From contig CAJTGF010000016.1 of the NCBI GenBank assembly GCA_910575585.1, positions 22,204 to 86,203 of the forward strand: a stretch of 64,000 nt of DNA, written 5' to 3'. This stretch comes from Clostridiaceae bacterium (GTDB lineage: Bacteria > Bacillota > Clostridia > Lachnospirales > Lachnospiraceae). Under the pieces are notes generated by a model. That model saw only the letters and a program-made list of their open reading frames with translations. It did not search any database and was not told the origin of the DNA. A program made the translations under genes and the position numbers. The first letter of the stretch is position 1. The number at the start of each line of letters is the position of its first letter. Shown piece after piece: positions 50,701 to 58,085 of the stretch.

Positions 50701-50970
50701 ATGTACATAACTGTCCAGACAGTCATCACGGCGGCGGCTTTCCTGGGCGCCGTGGTGGCCCTGATAGGCGGGCTGTTTGCGGTTTATCAGTGGTATCAGC
50801 GGCAAGCTAAGCAGGATGTAGACATAAAGGCTTTAAAGGAGGAGATGTGTCTGCTGACATATGGAGTACTGGCTTGCCTGAAGGGGCTTCAGGAGTTGGA
50901 TTGCAACGGACCTGTTACAGAGGCTGTCACTAAAATTGAGAAACACATAAACCAGGAAGCGCATAAATAA
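50701..50970 (+). CDS. Small membrane protein in the lysis module
   Basis: ATG 50701 has AGGAGG 8 nt upstream; the in-frame ATG 50695 is too near. The 89-residue protein has one N-terminal membrane span (ITAAAFLGAVVALIGGLFAV) and a soluble helical tail. Such proteins lie next to holins and may act as lysis accessories. Confidence 0.6.
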   Translation: MYITVQTVITAAAFLGAVVALIGGLFAVYQWYQRQAKQDVDIKALKEEMCLLTYGVLACLKGLQELDCNGPVTEAVTKIEKHINQEAHK

Positions 50971-51010
50971 ACAATATCAAGACCGGGACAACCGGAGAAA
51001 AGAGGAGAAT

Positions 51011-51337
51011 ATGAACGTAAATGAAATCATGCAGTATTTGTCGTATCTGTTGATCGCCATTGGAGTGATGGCCTTTATCGTATCCGCAGTCACCCAGGTG
51101 ATCAAGTCCTGGCCGGGGCTTGAAAATCTGCCCACGTCGGCGGTAGTGATCGTGCTGTCGCTGATCCTGTGCCCTGTATCCTTTGTGGCACTGATGGCTT
51201 GGTTGAAACAGCCGATTGTATGGTACATGGTATTTGCCTGTATGATAGCGGCGTTCGTGGTGGCGCTGGTGTCCATGGACGGCTGGGAGAGGGTAAAAGA
51301 GATCTGGGAGAGGACTGGATATAAGGATAGAAAGTAA
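51011..51337 (+). CDS. Phage holin
   Basis: 108 residues with an N-terminal span (YLLIAIGVMAFIVSAVTQVI) and two further hydrophobic segments, a charged C-terminus (ERVKEIWERTGYKDRK), and location one gene before the endolysin. Holins pore the membrane to release the endolysin. The family assignment is by topology and place. Confidence 0.7.
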   Translation: MNVNEIMQYLSYLLIAIGVMAFIVSAVTQVIKSWPGLENLPTSAVVIVLSLILCPVSFVALMAWLKQPIVWYMVFACMIAAFVVALVSMDGWERVKEIWERTGYKDRK

Positions 51338-51408
51338 TCGTGGAATCACTAAGTTTGGGGCCGGGAGCGATCCTGGCCTTATATCAAAACGAAAAGGAGA
51401 ATAAGACT

Positions 51409-52293
51409 ATGAGGATCTGTTTGGACGCTGGCCATTATGGCAAATACAATAGGAGTCCGGTGGACGGCCGGTATTATGAATCAGACATGGTGTGGAAGCT
51501 GCATTTGTTACAGAAAAGATTTCTGGAGGAGTATAATGTGGAGGTAGTCCTGACCCGGGCGACGCAGGAAAAGGACCGCGGCCTGTATGAGCGGGGAGCC
51601 GCGTCGGCAGGATGTGACCTGTTTATTTCAGACCATTCCAATGCCGCCGAACAGAAAACGGTTGACTATCCAGTATCGTATTGCGCTATTAATGGAAGCG
51701 CGGACGGGATCGGGCTGGCACTGGCCGAATGTGTGGAAAGGATTATGGGAACCCGCCAGAAGGCCAGAATCGAACACCGGTCCGGAAGCCATGGAGATTA
51801 TTATGGGGTAGTGCGTGGAGCTACGGCAGTTGGAACGCCGGGATTGATTCTGGAACATTCTTTCCATACGAATCCGGCAGCTACAGCCTGGTTATTAAAT
51901 GACAAGAATTTAGAGAGTTTGGCCAGAGCGGAGGCGGAGGTCATTGCAGAATTCTACGGCCTGAAAAAGACGAAGAAATCCGGCTGGGTTCACGAGAACA
52001 GCGGAGAAAGGTTTTATCTGGGAGATTCCGGCCAGTATGTGACCAATGATTGGTATAAGGACGGTGACAAATGGTACTGGTTTGATGGAAACGGGCACAT
52101 GGTTGCTGATGTCTGGTATCAGTATAAAGGATCCTGGTATTACTTAAGTCAGGACGGCTCTATGGCGAAAGGATTGCAAGCTGTGGACGGAAAATGGTAT
52201 TATCTGGATCAGAATGGACGGATGGCTACCGATCCGGTACTGTTAGTACCTGATCAGGATGGGGCGCTTCAGTGGCCAGACATGGCAAAATAG
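51409..52293 (+). CDS. Endolysin: N-acetylmuramoyl-L-alanine amidase with choline/cell-wall-binding repeats
   Basis: ATG 51409 (MRICLDAGHYGKYNRSPVDG) has AAGGAG upstream. The amidase_3 domain (about 1-180) has zinc ligands in DAGHYG, a Glu near Tyr-Glu-Ser-Asp, ISDHSNA and the catalytic LILEHSFHTN. The C-terminal part (about 195-285) has three cell-wall-binding repeats (WYKDGDKWYWFDGNGHMVAD, WYQYKGSWYYLSQDGSMAKG, VDGKWYYLDQNGRMATD). It cleaves peptidoglycan at the end of the cycle. Confidence 0.9.
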   Translation: MRICLDAGHYGKYNRSPVDGRYYESDMVWKLHLLQKRFLEEYNVEVVLTRATQEKDRGLYERGAASAGCDLFISDHSNAAEQKTVDYPVSYCAINGSADGIGLALAECVERIMGTRQKARIEHRSGSHGDYYGVVRGATAVGTPGLILEHSFHTNPAATAWLLNDKNLESLARAEAEVIAEFYGLKKTKKSGWVHENSGERFYLGDSGQYVTNDWYKDGDKWYWFDGNGHMVADVWYQYKGSWYYLSQDGSMAKGLQAVDGKWYYLDQNGRMATDPVLLVPDQDGALQWPDMAK

Positions 52294-52326
52294 TAAAATT
52301 CGGATGAGGGTGAGTTCTGATAAAGA

Positions 52327-52355
52327 GGGTGATAGATGTTAGTCTATCGCCCTTT
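52327..52355 (+). terminator. Terminator after the lysis operon
   Basis: GGGTGATAGA pairs with TCTATCGCCC (one G-U pair) around a 6-nt loop, followed by TTT. It closes the late operon. Confidence 0.75.
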
Positions 52356-52384
52356 GAATTTAATAATGGAGTTGGGCTTGGTGC

Positions 52385-52612
52385 CTAATCCTTTACATAT
52401 TCAATTAAATCCCCAACTTCACATTCAAAATATTCACACAATTTACATATCAAGTTTGCATCTATCCGTTGAAATTCGTCTCTGCAATAGCGATTAAAAT
52501 TTGGACGTGGGATGTCCAAATCCCTGCAAATGGTATTTTTGCTGATTTTTCGTTCGCTCCACAGGTCATTAATTTTGATATGCAGATGTCCCACGTTATT
52601 CACCATCCTCAA
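52385..52612 (-). CDS. XRE-type helix-turn-helix regulator
   Basis: A 75-residue protein of the small Cro/CI kind: INDLWSERKISKNTICRDLD, then RPNFNRYCRDEFQRIDANLI and LCEYFECEVGDLIEYVKD. It is divergent from the gene at 52709, with two identical palindromes between them. It may control that gene and its own expression. Confidence 0.75.
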   Translation of the reverse strand: MRMVNNVGHLHIKINDLWSERKISKNTICRDLDIPRPNFNRYCRDEFQRIDANLICKLCEYFECEVGDLIEYVKD

Positions 52613-52655
52613 ATTACTAATAGGATTATATCCAGTAAATCTGCATCTAGTAATT

Positions 52656-52684
52656 TACTATATAGTAAGGTATACTATATAGTA
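52656..52684. promoter_or_regulatory. Paired operators TACTATATAGTA
   Basis: The palindrome TACTATATAGTA occurs at 52656-52667 and 52673-52684, 17 bp apart centre to centre, each followed by AGG. They lie between the divergent XRE gene and the gene at 52709 and fit binding of a dimeric repressor. Confidence 0.65.
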
Positions 52685-52708
52685 AGGTGCAAGGTGTGAG
52701 GTGAGAAA

Positions 52709-53011
52709 ATGAGAAGAGGAATAAGGGGTACTGCATTATTAGTATTGATTAGTATTTTTGTATATAGGTATTACACTATGCCAGAGTATAAAATTAACTC
52801 CAGTATTTCAGTGGAAAGTCCAGCAGGCCGAGAAACATTATTGAGAGTAACTGTGTATAGGAATCATTATGCGGAGGACTTACCAGCAAAAATAGAACAA
52901 TTTTTTGTAGATATGAACGGGGAGCCAATGACATTGCAGTTAGAATTATATTTTGAAGGATACAATGAACCATATAAGATAGTGAATTTTGAGTATTCAG
53001 CCAGTCGTTAG
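52709..53011 (+). CDS. Membrane-anchored hypothetical protein
   Basis: 100 residues: a basic start and one membrane span (RGIRGTALLVLISIFVYRYY), then a beta-rich outer domain (INSSISVESPAGRETLLRVT, LQLELYFEGYNEPYKIVNFE). No lipobox is seen. It is likely controlled by the divergent repressor. Function unknown. Confidence 0.55.
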   Translation: MRRGIRGTALLVLISIFVYRYYTMPEYKINSSISVESPAGRETLLRVTVYRNHYAEDLPAKIEQFFVDMNGEPMTLQLELYFEGYNEPYKIVNFEYSASR

Positions 53012-53038
53012 CTGTGATTTGATAAGATATAACTCAAA

Positions 53039-53095
53039 CCGCTATAAAATAACAAAAGGCACATGAGTGTGTCTAAAAATGATATTTTATAGCGG
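53039..53095. repeat. 13-bp perfect inverted repeat upstream of an XRE gene
   Basis: CCGCTATAAAATA (53039-53051) and TATTTTATAGCGG (53083-53095) flank a 31-nt spacer. The right arm ends 15 nt before the ATG of the XRE gene at 53111, so an autoregulatory site or mRNA hairpin is likely. Confidence 0.6.
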
Positions 53096-53110
53096 AAGGA
53101 GCAGCGACGT

Positions 53111-53374
53111 ATGATAAGAATTTTACTATCTACTAAGCTCGGTGAACTCAGGTGGACGCAGGCAGATTTGGCAAGGGCTACTGGCATCCGGCCGAACACA
53201 ATCAATGAATTGTACCATGAGTTGGTTGACAGGGTTAATCTGGATCATTTAGATCTCATTTGTGAGGCCCTGGATTGTAAACTCGATGAACTGATTGTGC
53301 GGGTACCGGATGAAAGCCCTAAAGTTCTACATAGCAAAAACGGCTCTCTGATTTCATCATCAATTGACGGATAG
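53111..53374 (+). CDS. Small XRE-type regulator
   Basis: 87 residues with a helix-turn-helix at the N-terminus (STKLGELRWTQADLARATGI, RPNTINELYHE). The second half (LDLICEALDCKLDELIVRVP) is the end of the Cro/CI-like domain. It is preceded by the 13-bp inverted repeat and followed by a terminator. Confidence 0.75.
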   Translation: MIRILLSTKLGELRWTQADLARATGIRPNTINELYHELVDRVNLDHLDLICEALDCKLDELIVRVPDESPKVLHSKNGSLISSSIDG

Positions 53375-53398
53375 TGCTGCAACACTGTCGTCATAAAG

Positions 53399-53430
53399 AA
53401 AGACGTTCATGGATCGAACGTCTTTTTTTA
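53399..53430 (+). terminator. Rho-independent terminator
   Basis: AAAGACGTTC pairs with GAACGTCTTT around a 7-nt loop and runs into a T-run. Ends the XRE gene at 53111. Confidence 0.85.
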
Positions 53431-53441
53431 TACCACAAATC

Positions 53442-53620
53442 TTATGCACATTCAATGGAATTTACTTCCAAAGACTTTTTGAGAATGCTGATATCCATAT
53501 GATTATCTACATATTCCTGAAGAAAGCTTTTGACAAATTGGGTGGAAGCCTGCCAGGGAGTTGCTCTTCATCCATGATATAGACCATATCTTTCCTTTTA
53601 CTTTCGGAAATAGTTAGCAT
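53442..53620 (-). pseudogene. Decayed ORF remnant with a one-base frameshift
   Basis: On the minus strand ATG 53620 reads MLTISESKRKDMVYIMDEEQ, then within CTCCCTGGCAGG the frame must move by one base to continue as WQASTQFVKSFLQEYVDNHM and DISILKKSLEVNSIECA to TAA at 53442. The two halves join into a plausible 59-residue protein only if one base is missing. No ribosome binding site is evident. The source family is not recognised. No other gene is seen between 53430 and 53700. Confidence 0.35.
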
Positions 53621-53709
53621 AATATCTTTTTATTTTGAATATTGGAAGGGGATATTGGTTTCTACTTGGAACAATATGCAATGCTTTAGTGATAAGGGGA
53701 TAGACATGG

Positions 53710-53907
53710 ATGATTTGCTATGATAGACTATGGAAAACGCTGATTGATAGGTATATGAACCGGATAGAGCTTAGGGATAAGATAGGAATTAGCAATGCCA
53801 CGCTGGCGAAGCTGGGGAAGAATGAGCCGGTCAATCTCAAAATTATTGAGAGCATCTGTCAGGGGTTGCATTGCGGAATAGAGGATGTGGTGGAAATCAT
53901 TCCGTGA
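53710..53907 (+). CDS. Small XRE-type regulator
   Basis: 65 residues, with the compact fold MICYDRLWKTLIDRYMNRIE, LRDKIGISNATLAKLGKNEP and VNLKIIESICQGLHCGIEDV. This is the small Cro/CI-type protein common beside mobile elements. Target unknown. Confidence 0.7.
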   Translation: MICYDRLWKTLIDRYMNRIELRDKIGISNATLAKLGKNEPVNLKIIESICQGLHCGIEDVVEIIP

Positions 53908-54161
53908 TGTTTTTGTGATGTTAAAAGCCAATCAAGACAAAAGTACAGAGAGTAGGAAACGAAAAAATGAGTGGTGAAATAATTTTTTTAACAATGAAAG
54001 TTCATGAAAATGCCATTACGAAATCGAGTTTGAGTGATGAAATTGGATTTAGAAAGCTAGTGTTTATGCGGGTTGCAAGCAAATTTGTTTAGGCACTGGC
54101 AACGATTTGGCAACATTTTCAACATCACGCACTAAATAATTACATCAATGGCATAAGAAAA

Positions 54162-54211
54162 ACCTTGCTGATTTTCAGATATGGAAACTGAATATCGGCA
54201 AGGTCTTTTTT
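54162..54211. terminator. Bidirectional terminator
   Basis: ACCTTGC (54162-54168) pairs with GCAAGGT (54198-54204), with inner pairing, and has T-runs on both strands. It lies just beyond the stop of the minus-strand repressor gene. Confidence 0.7.
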
Positions 54212-54215
54212 ATGC

Positions 54216-54776
54216 TTATTTCTGCTTTTTCTTTTTAGATGTTTTCTTTTCTTCTTTCTCGATTTTCTGAAATTCTTCCATGAGCATATCACTGACCGCC
54301 TGTGAGGGGACTTTCGCCCAATGTTTTGAGGTGTCCAATTCCGGGTATTTGTACCGCCACTGGTCGTATTCCTCTCTGCTTATCTCGCCCTGTTCCAGTT
54401 TGGCGGCTTGCTCCTGCCATGCGTGGAACATATCAAACATGGACGTATAAGTGGAATAGTCGGACTTGTCAAGGCGCAGGGAGATTTCCCCGTCAATCTC
54501 CCCGATTTTCAGCCCGTACATATCTTCCAACGCAAAGAGCGTGTGCATAAGCCCGATATAGGTATCAATATCCGGTACTGTGAGGGCGTGGGTGCTTACA
54601 TCAAAGATACCCGCCATTTCTTTTACAAGGTCGTGCTTCGGTGTCCTCGCTTCGGTTTCATACTGTGCCATACGGACATCAGAGGTCTTTCCGAGAAAGC
54701 CGAGGATTTCGCCTAACTGTTTCTGTGTCATGCCCTTTCGGTTGCGGAAAAAGCGGATGCGTTTGCCGATTGCCAT
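54216..54776 (-). CDS. XRE repressor of the mobilizable element
   Basis: 186 residues with a Cro/CI domain (MAIGKRIRFFRNRKGMTQKQ, LGEILGFLGKTSDVRMAQYE) and a helical C-terminal half ending in a lysine tail. It is divergent from the excisionase-like and integrase genes. The region between holds motif ACTTAA...AGTTAA copies that may be its operators. Confidence 0.8.
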   Translation of the reverse strand: MAIGKRIRFFRNRKGMTQKQLGEILGFLGKTSDVRMAQYETEARTPKHDLVKEMAGIFDVSTHALTVPDIDTYIGLMHTLFALEDMYGLKIGEIDGEISLRLDKSDYSTYTSMFDMFHAWQEQAAKLEQGEISREEYDQWRYKYPELDTSKHWAKVPSQAVSDMLMEEFQKIEKEEKKTSKKKKQK

Positions 54777-54902
54777 AATAAAACCTCCGTTATTGTGAAG
54801 TGTAGTTGTGTTGTAAAGTCATATCAGTTTGAGTAGGCTGTGCTTTACTTAAACAAATTTGTTGAACTTAGTATAACATGGTGCAATAGAAATAGCAAGA
54901 AT

Positions 54903-54999
54903 AACTTAAATAAAAAAAGTTAAGATTTTCTTGAAAGCCACTTGACTTAACGGAATTTATTTAGTATCATATCAACAAGACTTAAACAAAAACAGTTAA
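54903..54999. promoter_or_regulatory. Repeated operator-like motif of the element control region
   Basis: CTTAAATAAAAAAAGTTAA-type sequence lies at 54903-54924 and ACTTAAACAAAAACAGTTAA at 54980-54999; a third copy, ACTTAAACAAAAATAGTTAA, is at 62005-62024. Between the first two lies the start region for the rightward genes. A repressor or integrase arm-site role is plausible. Confidence 0.5.
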
Positions 55000-55023
55000 A
55001 TATTGAAAGGAGAGGGTATCTGA

Positions 55024-55203
55024 ATGACAGAAAAATCATTTATGACAGTGGAGGAAGTGGCAGCGGAACTGCGTGTGTCAAAGTCAAAAGCCTATCAGAT
55101 TGTAAGGGAACTGAACGCAGAAATGCAGAAACAGGGCTATCTGACGGTGGCAGGACGTGTGAACGCTACATTTTTTCATAAAAAAGTATGTTACAGCGAA
55201 TAG
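55024..55203 (+). CDS. Excisionase-like helix-turn-helix protein
   Basis: 59 residues starting MTEKSFMTVEEVAAELRVSK and continuing SKAYQIVRELNAEMQKQGYL, then a winged end (VAGRVNATFFHKK). This MerR/excisionase fold is normally the recombination directionality factor placed right before the integrase, here 15 nt upstream. Confidence 0.8.
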   Translation: MTEKSFMTVEEVAAELRVSKSKAYQIVRELNAEMQKQGYLTVAGRVNATFFHKKVCYSE

Positions 55204-55218
55204 AAAGGAGTTGAGAAA

Positions 55219-56301
55219 ATGGCTGTATACAAAGACAACGCTACGGGGACGTGGCGGGTAATCTACCGCTTTACCAACTGGAAAGGGGAGAGGAAACAGA
55301 CGCAAAAGAGAGGTTTTGCAACCAAAAGGGAAGCGCAGGCGTGGGAGCATGAAGCCATGTTAAAGCAGGGCGCAAAATTGGATATGACGTTCGGCAGTTT
55401 CTTTGAAGTGTATGAAGCCGACAAAAAACAGCGTGTCAAGGAAAGCACTTGGGAGTCCAAAAGCCATGTGATACGGACAAAGATTTTACCGTACTTTGAG
55501 AACCGCAAAATCGCAGAGATTGAAGCAAAGGACGTGATTGCGTGGCAGAATGAGTTAATGGCGTACCGGGACGAGAAAGGCAAGCCCTATTCCGCAGATT
55601 ATTTGAGGACGATACACGCACAACTGACGGCGATATTCAACCATGCGGTAAACTTTTATAATCTTCCCTACAACCCGGCAAGGCGGGCGGGGACGATTGG
55701 GAGCGAAGCCGTAAAGGAAATGGACTTTTGGACGAAAGAGGAATATCTGAAATTTTCCGAAGCCATGATGGATAAGCCCCGTTCCTATTATGCGTTTGAA
55801 ATGCTCTACTGGTGCGGTATGCGTTCCGGCGAACTGCTTGCGCTCACGCCTGCTGATATTGATTTTCAGAAACAGACGGTCACAATCAGCAAGACTTTCC
55901 ACCGCTCCAAAGGGCGTGACATTATCACAAGCCCTAAGACGAAAAAGAGCAACCGCACGATCAAAATGCCGCCGTTTCTCTGTGAGGAAATGCAGGAGTA
56001 CATCAAAATGCTTTATGACATCAAGCCGGACGAGCGTTTATTTACGGTCACAAAATCCTACCTCAATCACGAAATGGAGCGAGGGGCGAAGCAGGCAGGC
56101 GTTAAGAAAATCCGTGTCCACGATATTCGCCATAGTGCGGTTTCACTGTTAATCAACATGGGATTTTCGGTACTGGCGATTGGGGAACGCATGGGGCATG
56201 AAGAGGAGAAAATCACTTACCGTTACGCCCACTTGTTCCCCACGGTGCAGACGGAAATGGCGGAAAAATTGGAAATGGAGAGAATGACAAAGGAGGACTA
56301 A
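55219..56301 (+). CDS. Tyrosine integrase of the mobilizable element
   Basis: 360 residues. The N-terminus is an arm-type AP2-like domain (YKDNATGTWRVIYRFTNWKG), then the core-binding domain (about 60-170), then catalytic residues: Arg in CGMRSGELLAL, Lys in TKKSNRTIKM, RVHDIRHSAVSLL, and MGHEEEKITYRYAH with the nucleophile Tyr. It integrates and excises the element. It is distinct from the shorter fibre invertase at 47316. Confidence 0.9.
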   Translation: MAVYKDNATGTWRVIYRFTNWKGERKQTQKRGFATKREAQAWEHEAMLKQGAKLDMTFGSFFEVYEADKKQRVKESTWESKSHVIRTKILPYFENRKIAEIEAKDVIAWQNELMAYRDEKGKPYSADYLRTIHAQLTAIFNHAVNFYNLPYNPARRAGTIGSEAVKEMDFWTKEEYLKFSEAMMDKPRSYYAFEMLYWCGMRSGELLALTPADIDFQKQTVTISKTFHRSKGRDIITSPKTKKSNRTIKMPPFLCEEMQEYIKMLYDIKPDERLFTVTKSYLNHEMERGAKQAGVKKIRVHDIRHSAVSLLINMGFSVLAIGERMGHEEEKITYRYAHLFPTVQTEMAEKLEMERMTKED

Positions 56302-56305
56302 AGGC

Positions 56306-56629
56306 ATGGAGAAATCACTGGATTACAAGGGAAGATGGCGCAATCATACGGTAGCGTTCCGGGTATCGGACGAAGAAGCAAAGTTATTGAATGATTTGGT
56401 GGCATTATCGGGGCTGACAAAGCAGGATTATATTACAAGGCGGCTCTTATGCCGGGATGTGGTAGTGCAGGGCAATCCGAGGGTGTATAAGGCACTGAAA
56501 AATCAGATGGCGGCAATTTATGAGGAATTGAAACACATGGAAAGCATAAGCCCGGACAATGACGAACTGCTCTACACGTTACAGGTAATTGCAATCACTT
56601 TAGACGGTCTGAAAGGGGAAGATGAATGA
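56306..56629 (+). CDS. Mobilization accessory protein (MobC-like/ribbon-helix-helix)
   Basis: 107 residues. The N-terminal segment HTVAFRVSDEEAKLLNDLVA is a strand-helix-helix of the type in relaxosome accessory proteins; the rest is helical. It lies between integrase and RepA and overlaps the latter by 4 nt. MobC-like proteins help relaxases at oriT. Confidence 0.65.
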   Translation: MEKSLDYKGRWRNHTVAFRVSDEEAKLLNDLVALSGLTKQDYITRRLLCRDVVVQGNPRVYKALKNQMAAIYEELKHMESISPDNDELLYTLQVIAITLDGLKGEDE

Positions 56630-57780
56630 TAGAAAAAAAGAAATCGACTGCTCCCGTATCATCTGTTGGCGCAGATGGGGAACAGCCGAAAACAAAAAAT
56701 TACACTGAAATTATAGCAAATGGAAACGTAAAAAACAATCTGCAAGCCACTGTTTTTCGTGGCTTTGACACAAATTGCCCGGAGAAATCCGGGCAGGGAG
56801 GCGGGCTTCAAACCGTTTCCATGACAGAACTGTATGATACGGTTTACCCGCCAAGAACGCCTGTTGTGGACGGCTTTCTGTATGGCGGCACTTACCTTTT
56901 TGTGGGTGCGCCAAAAGTGGGTAAATCATTCTTTATGGGACAGCTTGCCTACCATGTAGCAATGGGGCTTCCGCTGTGGAATTATCCTGTCCGAAAGGGG
57001 ACGGTGTTATACCTTGCACTGGAAGATGATTACGCAAGGCTTCAGCGGCGGCTGTCCGTCATGTTTGGCGTGGAGTGTGCGGACAATTTATTTTTTGCAA
57101 CGCAGGCAAAGACACTGAATGAGGGATTGGACGGAGAATTAGAGGGTTTTATAAAAGAGCATAAGGACGCAAGGCTGATTATCATTGACACGCTCCAAAA
57201 AGTGCGTGAGGTCGGCGGGGACAGGTACAGCTATTCCAGTGACTATGAGATTGTGACAAAGCTGAAAACATTCAGTGATAAATACGGTGTCTGCCTGTTG
57301 GTGGTTCATCATACCCGCAAGTTGGAGTCCGAGGACAGTTTTGATATGATTTCCGGCACAAACGGGCTTCTTGGTGCGGCAGACGGGGCGTTTATCATGC
57401 ATAAGAAAAAGCGCACGGACAACACGGCGGTCATGGATATTGTGGGGCGTGACCAGCCCGATCAAGAACTGACAATCGAATTTGACCGGGAACAATGTAT
57501 TTGGAAATTTCAGAAAGCAGAAACGGAACTTTGGAAACAGCCGCCCAATCCGTTACTTGAAGCAATCAACGAATTTCTGACAGAGGAAATGCAGGAGTGG
57601 GAGGGGACAGCAACGGAACTTCTGAAACAGTTGCCGGATATGCAGTTGTCGGCGAATGTGCTTTCCCGGAGATTAAATGTAGTGAACAGCCAGTTGCTTA
57701 ATGACTACGGCATTTTCTACGACAACAAGCGGGGGCATGAGAGAAAAATCATTCTGAAACGGCTAGAGCCGAAAGAGTAA
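56626..57780 (+). CDS. RepA-like AAA/RecA-fold ATPase
   Basis: 384 residues. Walker A FVGAPKVGKSFFMGQ is near residue 92, Walker B ARLIIIDTLQKV near 185, with LLVVHHTRK and GTNGLLGAADGAFIM downstream, the RSF1010 RepA-type hexameric helicase pattern. The C-terminal domain (about 310-384) has a winged-helix look. It probably allows replication of the excised element before transfer. Confidence 0.85.
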   Translation: MIEKKKSTAPVSSVGADGEQPKTKNYTEIIANGNVKNNLQATVFRGFDTNCPEKSGQGGGLQTVSMTELYDTVYPPRTPVVDGFLYGGTYLFVGAPKVGKSFFMGQLAYHVAMGLPLWNYPVRKGTVLYLALEDDYARLQRRLSVMFGVECADNLFFATQAKTLNEGLDGELEGFIKEHKDARLIIIDTLQKVREVGGDRYSYSSDYEIVTKLKTFSDKYGVCLLVVHHTRKLESEDSFDMISGTNGLLGAADGAFIMHKKKRTDNTAVMDIVGRDQPDQELTIEFDREQCIWKFQKAETELWKQPPNPLLEAINEFLTEEMQEWEGTATELLKQLPDMQLSANVLSRRLNVVNSQLLNDYGIFYDNKRGHERKIILKRLEPKE

Positions 57781-57783
57781 AGT

Positions 57784-57868
57784 GCGACGATATGCGTCGG
57801 TTGCGACGGTATTTTAGATAGCGGTGCGGTATAGAAAATATCGACGCTATCGACGCAAACCGACGCAT
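57784..57868. promoter_or_regulatory. Candidate replication origin: CGACG iterons and inverted repeat
   Basis: ATGCGTCGGTTGCG at 57792-57805 faces CGCAAACCGACGCAT at 57854-57868 as an imperfect inverted repeat. CGACG or CGTCG units recur at 57785, 57795, 57804, 57842, 57851 and 57861, about 10 bp apart. The location just after RepA fits an initiator-bound origin. Confidence 0.55.
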
Positions 57869-57977
57869 GGGGGAGCAGTAAAGCGGCGAAAAGTCGCCCC
57901 GTCCATTAGGACGGAAAGCCCCCGGCAGGGCGCAAAGGCACTTTTGATAAAGCGGAGCGTGTCGAAAGTGCTTTTGC

Positions 57978-58023
57978 GTTACTTTCGGGAAAGTAACAAA
58001 GCCGAAGCGAAGAAACTTCGCTT
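57978..58023. promoter_or_regulatory. Candidate oriT hairpins upstream of the MobV relaxase
   Basis: GTTACTTTC and GAAAGTAAC (57978-57997) form a perfect 9-bp stem with a 2-nt loop. Eight nt later AAGCGAAG and CTTCGCTT (58005-58023) form another. They lie 60-110 nt before the relaxase start, where MobV origins of transfer normally lie. Confidence 0.55.
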
Positions 58024-58085
58024 TGCGCCTATTCGGCGCAGTAAAGTTAGCGGCGCAAATATATAGAGTGTGGAGGATATGCTTA

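Larger units (their letters stand above)
1..52360 (+). mobile_element. Contractile-tailed prophage (left end outside window)
   Basis: An unbroken series of phage genes on the + strand: recombination, replication, DNA modification, terminase, head, contractile tail, fibre switching and lysis. The gene order, with DUF3383 sheath, DUF3277 tube, Gp138 spike and baseplate J, is that of a myovirus-morphology phage of Firmicutes. Neither attachment site nor a dedicated phage integrase is visible, so the left boundary lies upstream and the right boundary is inferred from the terminator after the endolysin. Two genes carry in-frame stops, so the prophage may be partly decayed. Confidence 0.9.

Noticed and set aside
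52385..53907. Lysogeny control region of the prophage
   Set aside because: Three small XRE genes are present, but no integrase or antirepressor accompanies them and they lie beyond the lysis terminator. They may belong to other elements, so I left the assignment open.
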